NCBI RefSeq assembly: GCF_000186465.1
Contig: NZ_GL636091.1
Location: 511,218-575,217, forward strand
DNA from: Streptococcus australis ATCC 700641
GTDB lineage: Bacteria > Bacillota > Bacilli > Lactobacillales > Streptococcaceae
Length of the DNA stretch: 64,000 nt
Direction of reading: 5' to 3'
A program made the translations under genes and the position numbers. Positions 53,006 through 61,400 of the stretch are shown in pieces (positions within the stretch are counted from its first letter, which is position 1; each line of letters starts with the position of its first letter). Under the pieces are notes generated by a model. That model saw only the letters and a list, made by a program, of their open reading frames with translations. It did no database searches and had not been told where the DNA came from.

Positions 53006-53072
53006 ACAATTGTAAATATCTTTCTTATCCATTCATAAAATGGATAAAATATTATATAAAAGGAGATTTGCA

Positions 53073-55019
53073 ATGAAAAAATGGTTGGTTAAGCTCTCGT
53101 TAGTAGCGATGGCTATATTGCTCCTTCCGTTCCAAGCTGTTGAGGCTTGTTGTGGATTCATTATTGGGAGACAGTTGACCAAGGATGGAACAACCTTGTT
53201 TGGTCGGACTGAGGACTATCCTTACTATCCAAACGGTGGTAAGCATAACAAGAACTTTGTTGTTGTTGATGCGAAGAATTATAAGGAAGGGGATCAAATT
53301 CAGGACGAATCCAACGGATTCACCTATCCGCATGCTGCTAACGAAATGAAATATACAGCGACTTATGACTCTGCTCGTGGAGATGGTAGTAACGGTGCTT
53401 TTGGGGAACATGGCTTTAATGAAGCAGGTGTCTCTATGACAGCTACAGTTACTGCTATTCCAAATAAAAAAGTATTGGAAAAAGATCCTCTAAAAGCAGA
53501 TGGTCTCCCAGAAGCTGCCATGCTCGATGTGATTTTGCCTCGTGCAAAAACAGCTCGTGAAGCTATCGAATTGCTTGGTAAGGTTATCGAAGAAAAGGGC
53601 TCAGCTGAAGGAAATACAGTTGTAGTAGCAGACCAAAAAGAAACCTGGTACATGGAAATTCTATCAGGTCACCAATATGTGGCTGTAAAAGTACCAGAAG
53701 ATAAATATGCAGTCTTTGCCAATACTTATTACCTCGGTCATGTTGATTTGAATGATAAGGAAAATGTGATTGCTTCAAAAGATGTTGAAAAAGTAGCCAA
53801 AGAATCAGGAAGTTACAAGACTGATAAAGATGGCAACTTCCATATTGCTAAATCTTACGGACCTGAAAAATATGCTGAAGGCGATCGTTCACGTACCTAT
53901 GCAGGAATCACTCTATTGGATCCAAAATCAAAAGTGACTTATGAAGATGATGAATACGAACTCTTCCGCTCACCAACAGATCCAAATAAGAAATTTACTT
54001 TAGAAGATGCCTTTGCTATGCAACGGAATCGTTTTGAACACTTAAATGGTCGCTTTGTACCAGACGATCAAATTGGAGTGAAGAAACAAGGTGACAATGG
54101 GGCAAACGACACGGTTCGCAAGGATCAATACAAATATGCACTAGGTAATGAAAATGTTATCGATGCCCATGTCTATCAAATCAATCCAAACCTTCCAAAA
54201 TCATTTGGTGGTACGCTATGGCTAGGTATGGGACCATCTCGGAACACTCCGTATGTTCCATTCTATGGCAATCTAAAAGATACCTACGAAGCCTTTAAAC
54301 CTCAAACAGCTACTTATGATCCAACTTCATGGTATTGGACAGTTTGGCACATTGATCAAATGGCTATCAATAACCAAGACGTCTTCGGAAAAACTGTTCA
54401 AGATCACTGGAAAGCTTTGGAAAAACAATTGATTCTTGAACAAGAAGCTAGCGACGCGAAATATAAAGCTTTGAAGGATAATCCAGAAGCTGCTAAAGCA
54501 GTAGAAGATGAAGTGACAGCAAATGCTCTTGCACTATCTAAAAAACTATTTGAACACTTCAAATCTTATGAAGCGGATATGCATGCGCATTTGATTGCAC
54601 TAGGTCGTAAAGATGATCCATATCGTGCCTCTAAGCCAGATGATTACAAAGACCCAGAACCTGAGAAGCCAGTTCAACCTGAGAAACCAGTTCAACCTGA
54701 GAAACCAGTAGAACCTGAAAAACCAGTTCAACCGGATAAGCCAGTGCAGCCAGAAAAAACTCAGCCAATTCAAACGAAAGTCAATGAAGAAGGCAATCCA
54801 AATAACCGTTTCGGCTATGCAGCTACAAAAGACAAGGAATCTTATGTTTCTACTAAAGTTGAAACATTTGTGAAACCGGAAGAAAAGGTTCAAGATCCAT
54901 CTGAAGCTGTCTCTGCAGGTAATGGTGGTAATGAGAATAATCGTTTTGGTTCTTCTTTTGCTAAAGGAGATGTAGAAACTTTCCCAAATACAAACTATTC
55001 TTACAATGTTCATCCTTAA
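53073..55019 (+). CDS. Secreted C69-family dipeptidase with PEKP repeats
   Basis: A 648-residue N-terminal-nucleophile hydrolase of the C69 (PepD) dipeptidase family. The signal peptide (residues 1-25, LLPFQAVEA) ends right before Cys26, so cleavage after Ala25 would expose the catalytic cysteine of CCGFIIGRQLTKDG. Conserved LFGRTEDYP and EAGVSMTAT follow, and DPTSWYWTVWHIDQ lies near residue 430. A Pro/Glu/Lys/Val spacer (PEKPVQ units, about 530-565) leads to two short NNRFG-containing repeats at the end; there is no LPXTG. The frame opens at 53040, but the ATG at 53073 has AAAGGAGA. A cre site suggests sugar repression. Confidence 0.9.
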   Translation: MKKWLVKLSLVAMAILLLPFQAVEACCGFIIGRQLTKDGTTLFGRTEDYPYYPNGGKHNKNFVVVDAKNYKEGDQIQDESNGFTYPHAANEMKYTATYDSARGDGSNGAFGEHGFNEAGVSMTATVTAIPNKKVLEKDPLKADGLPEAAMLDVILPRAKTAREAIELLGKVIEEKGSAEGNTVVVADQKETWYMEILSGHQYVAVKVPEDKYAVFANTYYLGHVDLNDKENVIASKDVEKVAKESGSYKTDKDGNFHIAKSYGPEKYAEGDRSRTYAGITLLDPKSKVTYEDDEYELFRSPTDPNKKFTLEDAFAMQRNRFEHLNGRFVPDDQIGVKKQGDNGANDTVRKDQYKYALGNENVIDAHVYQINPNLPKSFGGTLWLGMGPSRNTPYVPFYGNLKDTYEAFKPQTATYDPTSWYWTVWHIDQMAINNQDVFGKTVQDHWKALEKQLILEQEASDAKYKALKDNPEAAKAVEDEVTANALALSKKLFEHFKSYEADMHAHLIALGRKDDPYRASKPDDYKDPEPEKPVQPEKPVQPEKPVEPEKPVQPDKPVQPEKTQPIQTKVNEEGNPNNRFGYAATKDKESYVSTKVETFVKPEEKVQDPSEAVSAGNGGNENNRFGSSFAKGDVETFPNTNYSYNVHP

Positions 55020-55064
55020 AAAATAGAATCAGATAAAATAGATGAACAAGAGAATAAATGAAAG

Positions 55065-55097
55065 AAGCTGGACTTTTTATCCAGCTTCTTTTTTACA
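55065..55097 (+). terminator. Terminator of the C69 dipeptidase gene
   Basis: AGAAGCTGGA and TCCAGCTTCT flank CTTTTTA, followed by T residues. Confidence 0.88.
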
Positions 55098-55101
55098 AGA
55101 A

Positions 55102-55165
55102 AAAAAGAGATTGACCATTTTGTAAAGTGGGGAACCACTTACACCATATGGTCAGTCTCTTTAAC
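55102..55165 (-). terminator. Candidate galU terminator
   Basis: An imperfect inverted repeat pairing AGAGATTGACCAT with ATGGTCAGTCTCT, about 23 bases beyond the galU stop. The minus-strand exit has a T-rich run (complement of AAAAAAAGAG). Confidence 0.6.
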
Positions 55166-55187
55166 ATCCTTCAGATTCGTAAATGGT

Positions 55188-56096
55188 TTAGTTCGAAGTT
55201 TGTTCAGATGTTTCTAATTTTTTTCCAAGATCAATGATGTATTGTTTGAGATCATCTTTAACCTGTGGGTGTTTCAAGGCATAATCAATAGAAGTTTTCA
55301 TGAAACCAAACTTGTCCCCCACGTCGTAGCGTCTGCCCTTAAATTCGCGGGCAAATACTCGTTGGGTCTTGTTCAAGGTATCAATGGCATCAGTTAATTG
55401 AATTTCATTTCCAGCGCCTGGTTTTTGGTTTTCCAAGATTTGGAAGATTTCTGGAGTCAGCAAGTAACGACCGATAATGGCAAGGTCACTCGGCGCCTCT
55501 TCAGGTGCCGGTTTTTCGACAAAGGTTTCAACGCTATACAGTCCGTTGATGCCTTCCCCTTGAGGAGCAATGACTCCGTAGGCAGAAACCTCTTCATGGG
55601 GAACTTTCATGACTGCAATAGTAGAAGCATGTGTCTCGTCATAGTCATTCATCAATTGCTTGGTGAGAGTAGTAGCTGTATCATCAGTGATATCCATGAG
55701 GTCATCTCCCAGCATCACGACGAAAGGTTCATTCCCAACGAAGGCCTTAGCCTGAAGGACAGCATCTCCAAGTCCACGCGGATGTTTTTGACGAATGAAG
55801 TGGAGGCGCATCCCGGTAGTTTCATCGACTAGTTTCAACAGGTCATTTTTTCCTTTTTCCTTGAGGTTGTACTCAAGTTCGAAGTTTGAGTCAAAGTGGT
55901 CTTCAATTGAACGTTTTGATTTACCAGTGACAACGAGAATATCCTCAATGCCAGCCTTAAGGGCTTCCTCAACGATGAATTGGATGGTTGGCTTATCCAC
56001 GATTGGCAACATTTCTTTGGCCAGGGCTTTGGTTGCAGGTAGGAAACGCGTTCCAAGTCCAGCCGCAGGAATGACTGCTTTTCTAACTTTTATCAT
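55188..56096 (-). CDS. galU: UTP-glucose-1-phosphate uridylyltransferase
   Basis: A 302-residue enzyme that makes UDP-glucose for capsule, teichoic acid and glycolipid synthesis. The N-terminus [21 protein letters not shown] is the nucleotide-binding signature; [13 protein letters not shown] and [14 protein letters not shown] follow, with [19 protein letters not shown] later. Length is standard. It lies 60 bases downstream of gpsA on the same strand, the order also found in pneumococcus. No separate promoter is evident. Confidence 0.95.
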   Translation of the reverse strand: MIKVRKAVIPAAGLGTRFLPATKALAKEMLPIVDKPTIQFIVEEALKAGIEDILVVTGKSKRSIEDHFDSNFELEYNLKEKGKNDLLKLVDETTGMRLHFIRQKHPRGLGDAVLQAKAFVGNEPFVVMLGDDLMDITDDTATTLTKQLMNDYDETHASTIAVMKVPHEEVSAYGVIAPQGEGINGLYSVETFVEKPAPEEAPSDLAIIGRYLLTPEIFQILENQKPGAGNEIQLTDAIDTLNKTQRVFAREFKGRRYDVGDKFGFMKTSIDYALKHPQVKDDLKQYIIDLGKKLETSEQTSN

Positions 56097-56156
56097 AATA
56101 ATTCCTTTCTAACTAAAGAATGAAGGTTTCGTTGACTGAGTAGTAAGAAATAACCC

Positions 56157-57173
56157 TTAGTTCCACTCATTTTCTTCTTTAAATTCGTTGTTCATCATGA
56201 AGTTGATGGCTTCGCGGATGTCTTGCCCTTCATAAATTACTTGGTAGATGGCTTGTGTGATCGGCATATAGACGTCTAGCTCTTGGGCAAGTTCGTAGGC
56301 AGCCTTAGTGGTTGAAATTCCTTCGATGATCATACCCATGTTGGCTTCGATATCTTCTAGTTTTTCACCGCGACCGAGGGCATCCCCCGCTCGCCAGTTA
56401 CGAGAGTGGATAGAAGTGCCTGTCACGATCAGATCCCCAACTCCGGATAGTCCACTATAGGTCAAGGGGCTAGCTCCAAGTTTCACTCCTAGACGGGTAA
56501 TCTCAGCTAGTCCACGCGTGATAATAGCAGCCTTGGCATTGTCTCCGAATCCAAGTCCGTGGAGGGCACCAGCTCCGACTGCAATGATATTTTTAAGGGC
56601 ACCGGCTGTCTCTACTCCGATCACATCTGTGTTAGTATAGAGGCGGAAGTAGTGGTTGCTGAAGAGTTCTTGAACGTAACGAGCTGTTTCTAAATCTTTA
56701 GAAGCTGCTGTGATCAGAGTGATATCGCGAACGATGGTTTCTTCAGCGTGACTTGGCCCAGATACGACTACAATCTCGCTACGTAGAGACGCAGGGATTT
56801 CCTCTTCTAAGATTTGAGAAATCCGTTTGTGAGTATTTGGTTCTAATCCTTTGGACGCATGCATGACCTTAACCGGATGGTCTAAGAGTTCGGCCACTTG
56901 CTTGGCAACGAGTCGTGTTACCTTGGTTGGAACGACAAAAAGAACGGAATCAGCTCCAGTAAGGGCCTCTTTTAAGTCATGATAAGCCTTGATTTCTTTG
57001 TCCAAAACGATATCTTTAAAGTAGCGCTTGTTGGTATGTTCTTGATTGATTTCATCAATTTGCTCTGGAACATTTCCCCAGATCCGCACTTCATGGCCAT
57101 TATCGTGGAGGACTTGAGAAAGGGCAGTTCCCCAAGAACCGGGTCCAATGACCGCAACGGTTTGTTTATCCAT
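56157..57173 (-). CDS. gpsA: NAD(P)-dependent glycerol-3-phosphate dehydrogenase
   Basis: A 338-residue enzyme that reduces dihydroxyacetone phosphate to sn-glycerol-3-phosphate for membrane lipids. The Rossmann motif [15 protein letters not shown] is near the start; [12 protein letters not shown], the catalytic lysine region [19 protein letters not shown] and the [11 protein letters not shown] stretch are intact. The ATG has AAGGAGAATACT upstream. It is the first gene of gpsA-galU and divergent from the amidotransferase-like gene. Confidence 0.96.
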   Translation of the reverse strand: MDKQTVAVIGPGSWGTALSQVLHDNGHEVRIWGNVPEQIDEINQEHTNKRYFKDIVLDKEIKAYHDLKEALTGADSVLFVVPTKVTRLVAKQVAELLDHPVKVMHASKGLEPNTHKRISQILEEEIPASLRSEIVVVSGPSHAEETIVRDITLITAASKDLETARYVQELFSNHYFRLYTNTDVIGVETAGALKNIIAVGAGALHGLGFGDNAKAAIITRGLAEITRLGVKLGASPLTYSGLSGVGDLIVTGTSIHSRNWRAGDALGRGEKLEDIEANMGMIIEGISTTKAAYELAQELDVYMPITQAIYQVIYEGQDIREAINFMMNNEFKEENEWN

Positions 57174-57376
57174 AGTATTCTCCTTCGTGAAGATTTCATT
57201 TCTATTTTACCATACTAAAAGGAAAAAAACTCACTTGACATAGGAAGATTTTAAGGGAAAAATCCCTATGATTTCTGTGTTAAAAAATATTTATCAGGTC
57301 CTTAAAAAATACATATTAGACGCTCTTGAAGTGGGATGATAAAATAGGGAATAGAAATATCAAAGGAGGGAAGGCC

Positions 57377-58066
57377 ATGTGTAGAACGATTGTTGGAGTC
57401 TCTGCCAATCTATGTGCAGTGGATCCAGATGGGAAAAATATCCATTCGTCTGTATCTTGTAAATTTGCGGAAACCATTAAGCAAGTAGGTGGCCTTCCTA
57501 TGGTTATCCCAGTGGGAGACCCATCTTTTGCTAAAGATTATATCGAAACAGTGGACAAGCTCATCCTCAGTGGGGGGCAAAATGTCCATCCTAGATTTTA
57601 TGGAGAAGAGATCGCCATCGAGAGTGATGACTACAATCTCGAGCGTGATCAGTTTGAATTGGCCTTGTTAAAAGAAGCAGTCCGTCAAAACAAGCCGGTT
57701 CTAGCTATTTGCCGAGGGGTTCAGTTGGTTAATGTCGCCTTCGGTGGGACTCTCCATCAAGAAGTAGAAGGGCACTGGCAAGGCCTTCCTTTTGGTACTT
57801 CTCATTCGATTGAGACCAAAAAAGGCAGTGTGGTGGAGCGTCTCTTTGGGCAAGCCAGCCAGATCAATTCTGTTCATCGCCAAAGCATCAAGGATTTGGC
57901 GCCTAACTTTCGAGTGACAGCCATTGACCCACGCGACCAGACCATTGAAGCCATCGAAGCAGTGGATGGTCATCGCATCATTGGCTTGCAGTGGCATCCA
58001 GAGTTCCTAGTCAAAGAAGAAAAAGGCAATCTCGAACTCTTCCGCTATCTGTTACAAGAATTGTAA
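57377..58066 (+). CDS. Class I glutamine-amidotransferase-like hydrolase (peptidase C26)
   Basis: A 229-residue member of the PuuD/gamma-glutamyl hydrolase family. The nucleophile is Cys112 (AICRGVQLVNVAFGG) and the rest of the triad His207/Glu209 (LQWHPEF); LILSGGQNVHPRFYG is the N-terminal family motif. Relatives hydrolyse gamma-glutamyl amides such as gamma-glutamyl-GABA. No polyamine genes lie nearby, so the substrate is open. The frame opens at 57326, but the ATG at 57377 has AAAGGAGGG and begins MCRTIVGVSAN. The csRNA promoter starts five bases after its stop. Confidence 0.9.
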   Translation: MCRTIVGVSANLCAVDPDGKNIHSSVSCKFAETIKQVGGLPMVIPVGDPSFAKDYIETVDKLILSGGQNVHPRFYGEEIAIESDDYNLERDQFELALLKEAVRQNKPVLAICRGVQLVNVAFGGTLHQEVEGHWQGLPFGTSHSIETKKGSVVERLFGQASQINSVHRQSIKDLAPNFRVTAIDPRDQTIEAIEAVDGHRIIGLQWHPEFLVKEEKGNLELFRYLLQEL

Positions 58067-58070
58067 AATC

Positions 58071-58102
58071 TTTAATTTTTTTTAAGGAGAAAGAGGTAAA
58101 CT
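58071..58102 (+). promoter_or_regulatory. CiaR-type promoter of csRNA copy 2
   Basis: TTTAAT (58071-58076) and TTTAAG (58081-58086) form a direct repeat, here with a four-base gap instead of the usual five. The -10 TAAACT (58097-58102) starts 16 bases after the start of the second half-site, exactly as at 41856-41877. Confidence 0.65.
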
Positions 58103-58108
58103 AGTCTC

Positions 58109-58200
58109 ATCAACAAAGACCTCCTAACTTTGTTTGATACAGTTTACTTTTTTCATATAATTTCCTGCAAAAGTCTCCTCGTTTGAGGGGGCTTTTGTGT
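58109..58200 (+). ncRNA. CiaRH-dependent small RNA (csRNA), copy 2
   Basis: About 90 nt. It shares AAAGACCTCCTAACTTTG with copy 1, giving the same 5' hairpin and anti-Shine-Dalgarno CCTCC, then an unpaired TTTTTTCATATAATTTCC middle. The terminator pairs AAAGTCTCCTC with GAGGGGGCTTT (58170-58194, one mismatch) before a T-rich tail. It follows the amidotransferase-like gene. Confidence 0.8.
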
Positions 58201-58416
58201 TTTATAGATAAATTATGATTTAATGAAGTTATTCTTTTATTTTAATACTCAAAGTGATTGAAGGTGCAGATGTACTTTCTTCAATAAATTACTAATTTTT
58301 AAAAGAATATTTTGACATTTTTTATATTATCTTTGTTGAAAAAATGTGATTTCTATTCGTTAATAATTTGAATTTTAGAGACTATAAAATGAAAATAATT
58401 AAACTTATCAAAACAC
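58201..58416. other. AT-rich non-coding gap
   Basis: Very AT-rich, no ORF, repeat or RNA recognised. It lies between csRNA copy 2 and the adhesin promoter. Confidence 0.5.
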
Positions 58417-58445
58417 TTGACCAAAATATGTTCAGCGGATATAAT
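58417..58445 (+). promoter_or_regulatory. Promoter of the giant adhesin
   Basis: TTGACC (58417-58422), a 17-base spacer, TATAAT (58440-58445), giving a leader of about 40 nt. Confidence 0.85.
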
Positions 58446-58491
58446 TAAACTGTATCTTAAGTACAAAAAAATAAAAATAGGAGATTGTAAT

Positions 58492-61400
58492 ATGTATTTT
58501 AATCGTAAAAATACAGAACAAAAGAATTGGCGAATGATAAAAAAAGGGAAGCATTTTCTTTTTGGTTGTTCGCTTGTTTTAGCAATAGGGGGAACTTTTG
58601 TTGCTCCATCGGTGAAAGCTGATACGGTTGAACCTCAACCAGAATCTAGCACTACAAACGAAGAGGAAAAACCAACTTCAAAAGAAGAGAGCAGCACTTA
58701 TGTTGCTCCGGCTGTAACAGTAGCTTCAACTACAGTTGCAGAAACAAATACGGCACCAGCTACAGATGAAAAAACCAAGGAAGAATCTGAAGCGACAGTT
58801 GAAAAAACAAAAGAATCGGATGCTATCCAGGCTCCATCGTTGACGATGGTTGCTGATCCTGCAGCATTGACTGAGGAAGAAAAAGCAAATGTGGCAGAAG
58901 CTGTTAAGGGTGTAAATCCTACAGCCACAGATGTTCAAGTTCAATCAGATGGTACTGTAGTAGTCACTTTTGCAGATGGATCAAGTGCGACTTTGACACC
59001 TTCACAAACCATTAAAGCTGGCTCGCAAGTAGTAAAACCACGTAGAGCGCGCGCAGTAACAGAAACTACATCAGCGACTCGTGCAACAGAAGGTTCACAA
59101 AACCTTGATTATTCTAATAGAGATAATCCTGAAGGCTACATCAAGATGAACTATGAAGTGGATGATGCCCAAAATACAATCCACTGGAGCGTAGTCGTTA
59201 ATGGTGGCCGCATTGGGAATCAGACCAGTGGCTATTCTTATTTTACTGTTCCAAAAGATTCTGTAGGAGCTCCTACTAACTGGAGAGTGTTGCAAACGGA
59301 TAAATATGGAAACACCATGAGTGATCGTCGTTATTGGAAAAATAATGACGGAATATACACAATGGGTGGAGCTGGAAGAATGAACCTATATACTGGTTCT
59401 GAAATGACTAAGGAGTTAACGAGGTTATATGAAAAAATCGGTAATCCTGCTATTAAGGGAAATGAAGCGGCAGCGGCGCAACAAGCGTCAGAACGTTCAC
59501 AAGCGTTGTACAGGCTGACAGCTGACGTAGCAGGTGGAATTGCTAAAAACCCGTCTTGGACTATTACTTTTGATACTCCAATTGTGGATAAGTCTAAGAC
59601 TTTAGACTACACAGCAGGCTTGCAAGGTACTGGTGCTGGTAAAAAAACTAATATTATGACTGGCTATGCGGACAACTTCATTGATAATTCAAGTTCAAAA
59701 TTCCAAGCCGTAGCAGTTAAAGAAAAATATACTGCAAAAGTTGGTGGAAGTTTTGATGCCACTCCAGCTAACTATGTAACTAATAAACCTGGAACACCTG
59801 AGTTTCCAAACAACTACCGTGGTGCAACAACATTTGCATGGAAAGACGGTCAAGCACCAACTGCTACCACTCCAGGTACGTATACAAAAACAGTAGTTGT
59901 AACCTATCCAGCTCATTATAATCAAGCTCCACAAGAAGTGACAGTTACTTTTGAAGTTGAAGGGGAAACACCAAAACCAGTTGCACCAGCAGGTCAGGCT
60001 CCAGAAATCACTTCAAATCTTGATGGGAAAGCAAGTACACCAGCTGATGTGACTGTAAATGCAACAGCAGGCTCAACTGTCAAACTTTACAACAAAGATG
60101 GCGTTGTGATCGGTGAAGCGGTAGCAAACGATCAAGGTGTAGCAACAATCACTCCAACAAACAGCCTTCCAGCAGGAGAGATTACAGCGACTACAACACC
60201 AGCAGGTGGAACAGAGTCAGCTAAGAGTGCACCGATTACGGTTACAAAAACACCAACTCCGTATACTGATCCAGGTGAAACTAATGCTCCTTACTACAAG
60301 TTGGGAGTGGGGACCAATACGACACAGGTGTCAGTTTATCGTGGAGATAATCTTCTTCTATTAGGTGGAGGTGCTTCAAGTTCCCTTCGTTGGTTTGGAG
60401 TTACTCCAGAAACTATTGGAAATGTTAAGGGGGTAAAGTACACCGAATTTCTTCGCACACGAACTAATGCTCAAGGTAAACTAGAAGGTCCTGTTGCATG
60501 GGACCAACCTCTTGGGGAAACTAAGGTTGTCTTTGGAGCTACTGGAAGTGAAAACGCAACAAGCAGGAAACTATTATCAGTTTATCGACCAATTACTGTT
60601 ACAGTTCTTGAGACTACTAAAAAGTATGACCCAGTTGCAGGTACAAAAGTAGATGTTGCGGATTCTAACAATCTTAGTGTAGATGACAAGAACAAGGTCA
60701 TTGCCGCTGTTAAAGCTGCCAACGCCAACTCAAAACTTCCACTTCCAGCAGATTCACAATACAGTGTAGATGAAAAGGGTAACCTTACCATCACTTATCC
60801 TGATGGATCAACAGATAAGATTGCAGCAGCATATCTCGTTAATCCTACAAAAGATACAACTGCTCCAGACAAACCAGTTGTGAACACAGACCTTACAGGT
60901 AAAGCAGGTACTAAGACACCAGTTGAAGTAACTGCGGAAAAAGGTTCAACCGTAGCCCTTTACGATAAAGACAACAACAAGATTGGTGAAGCTACAGCAG
61001 GAGAAAATGGTAAAGCTACAATCACGCCAACAGTTGACATTCCAGCAGGTGCAGTAACAGCGAAAGCAACAGATGCAGCTGGCAACACATCAGTAGCAAG
61101 TGATCCAGCTACAGCTACACCAGCAGCAGATACAGAAGCTCCAGCTAAACCAGTTGTAAATACAGACCTTACAGGCAAAGCTGGCACTAAGACACCAGTT
61201 GAAGTAACTGCAGAAAAAGGTTCAACCGTAGCCCTTTACGATAAAGATAACAACAAGATTGGTGAAGCAACTGCAGGTGAAAATGGTAAAGCCACTATCA
61301 CACCAACAGTAAACATTCCAGCAGGTGCTGTGACAGCAAAAGCAACAGATGCGGCAGGGAATACATCAGTAGCTAGTGATCCAGCTACAGCTACAGCTCC

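Noticed and set aside
54651..54770. PEKPVQ repeats in the C69 dipeptidase as a sortase-anchor region
   Set aside because: No LPXTG-like motif, hydrophobic segment or charged tail follows; the protein ends with hydrophilic residues.
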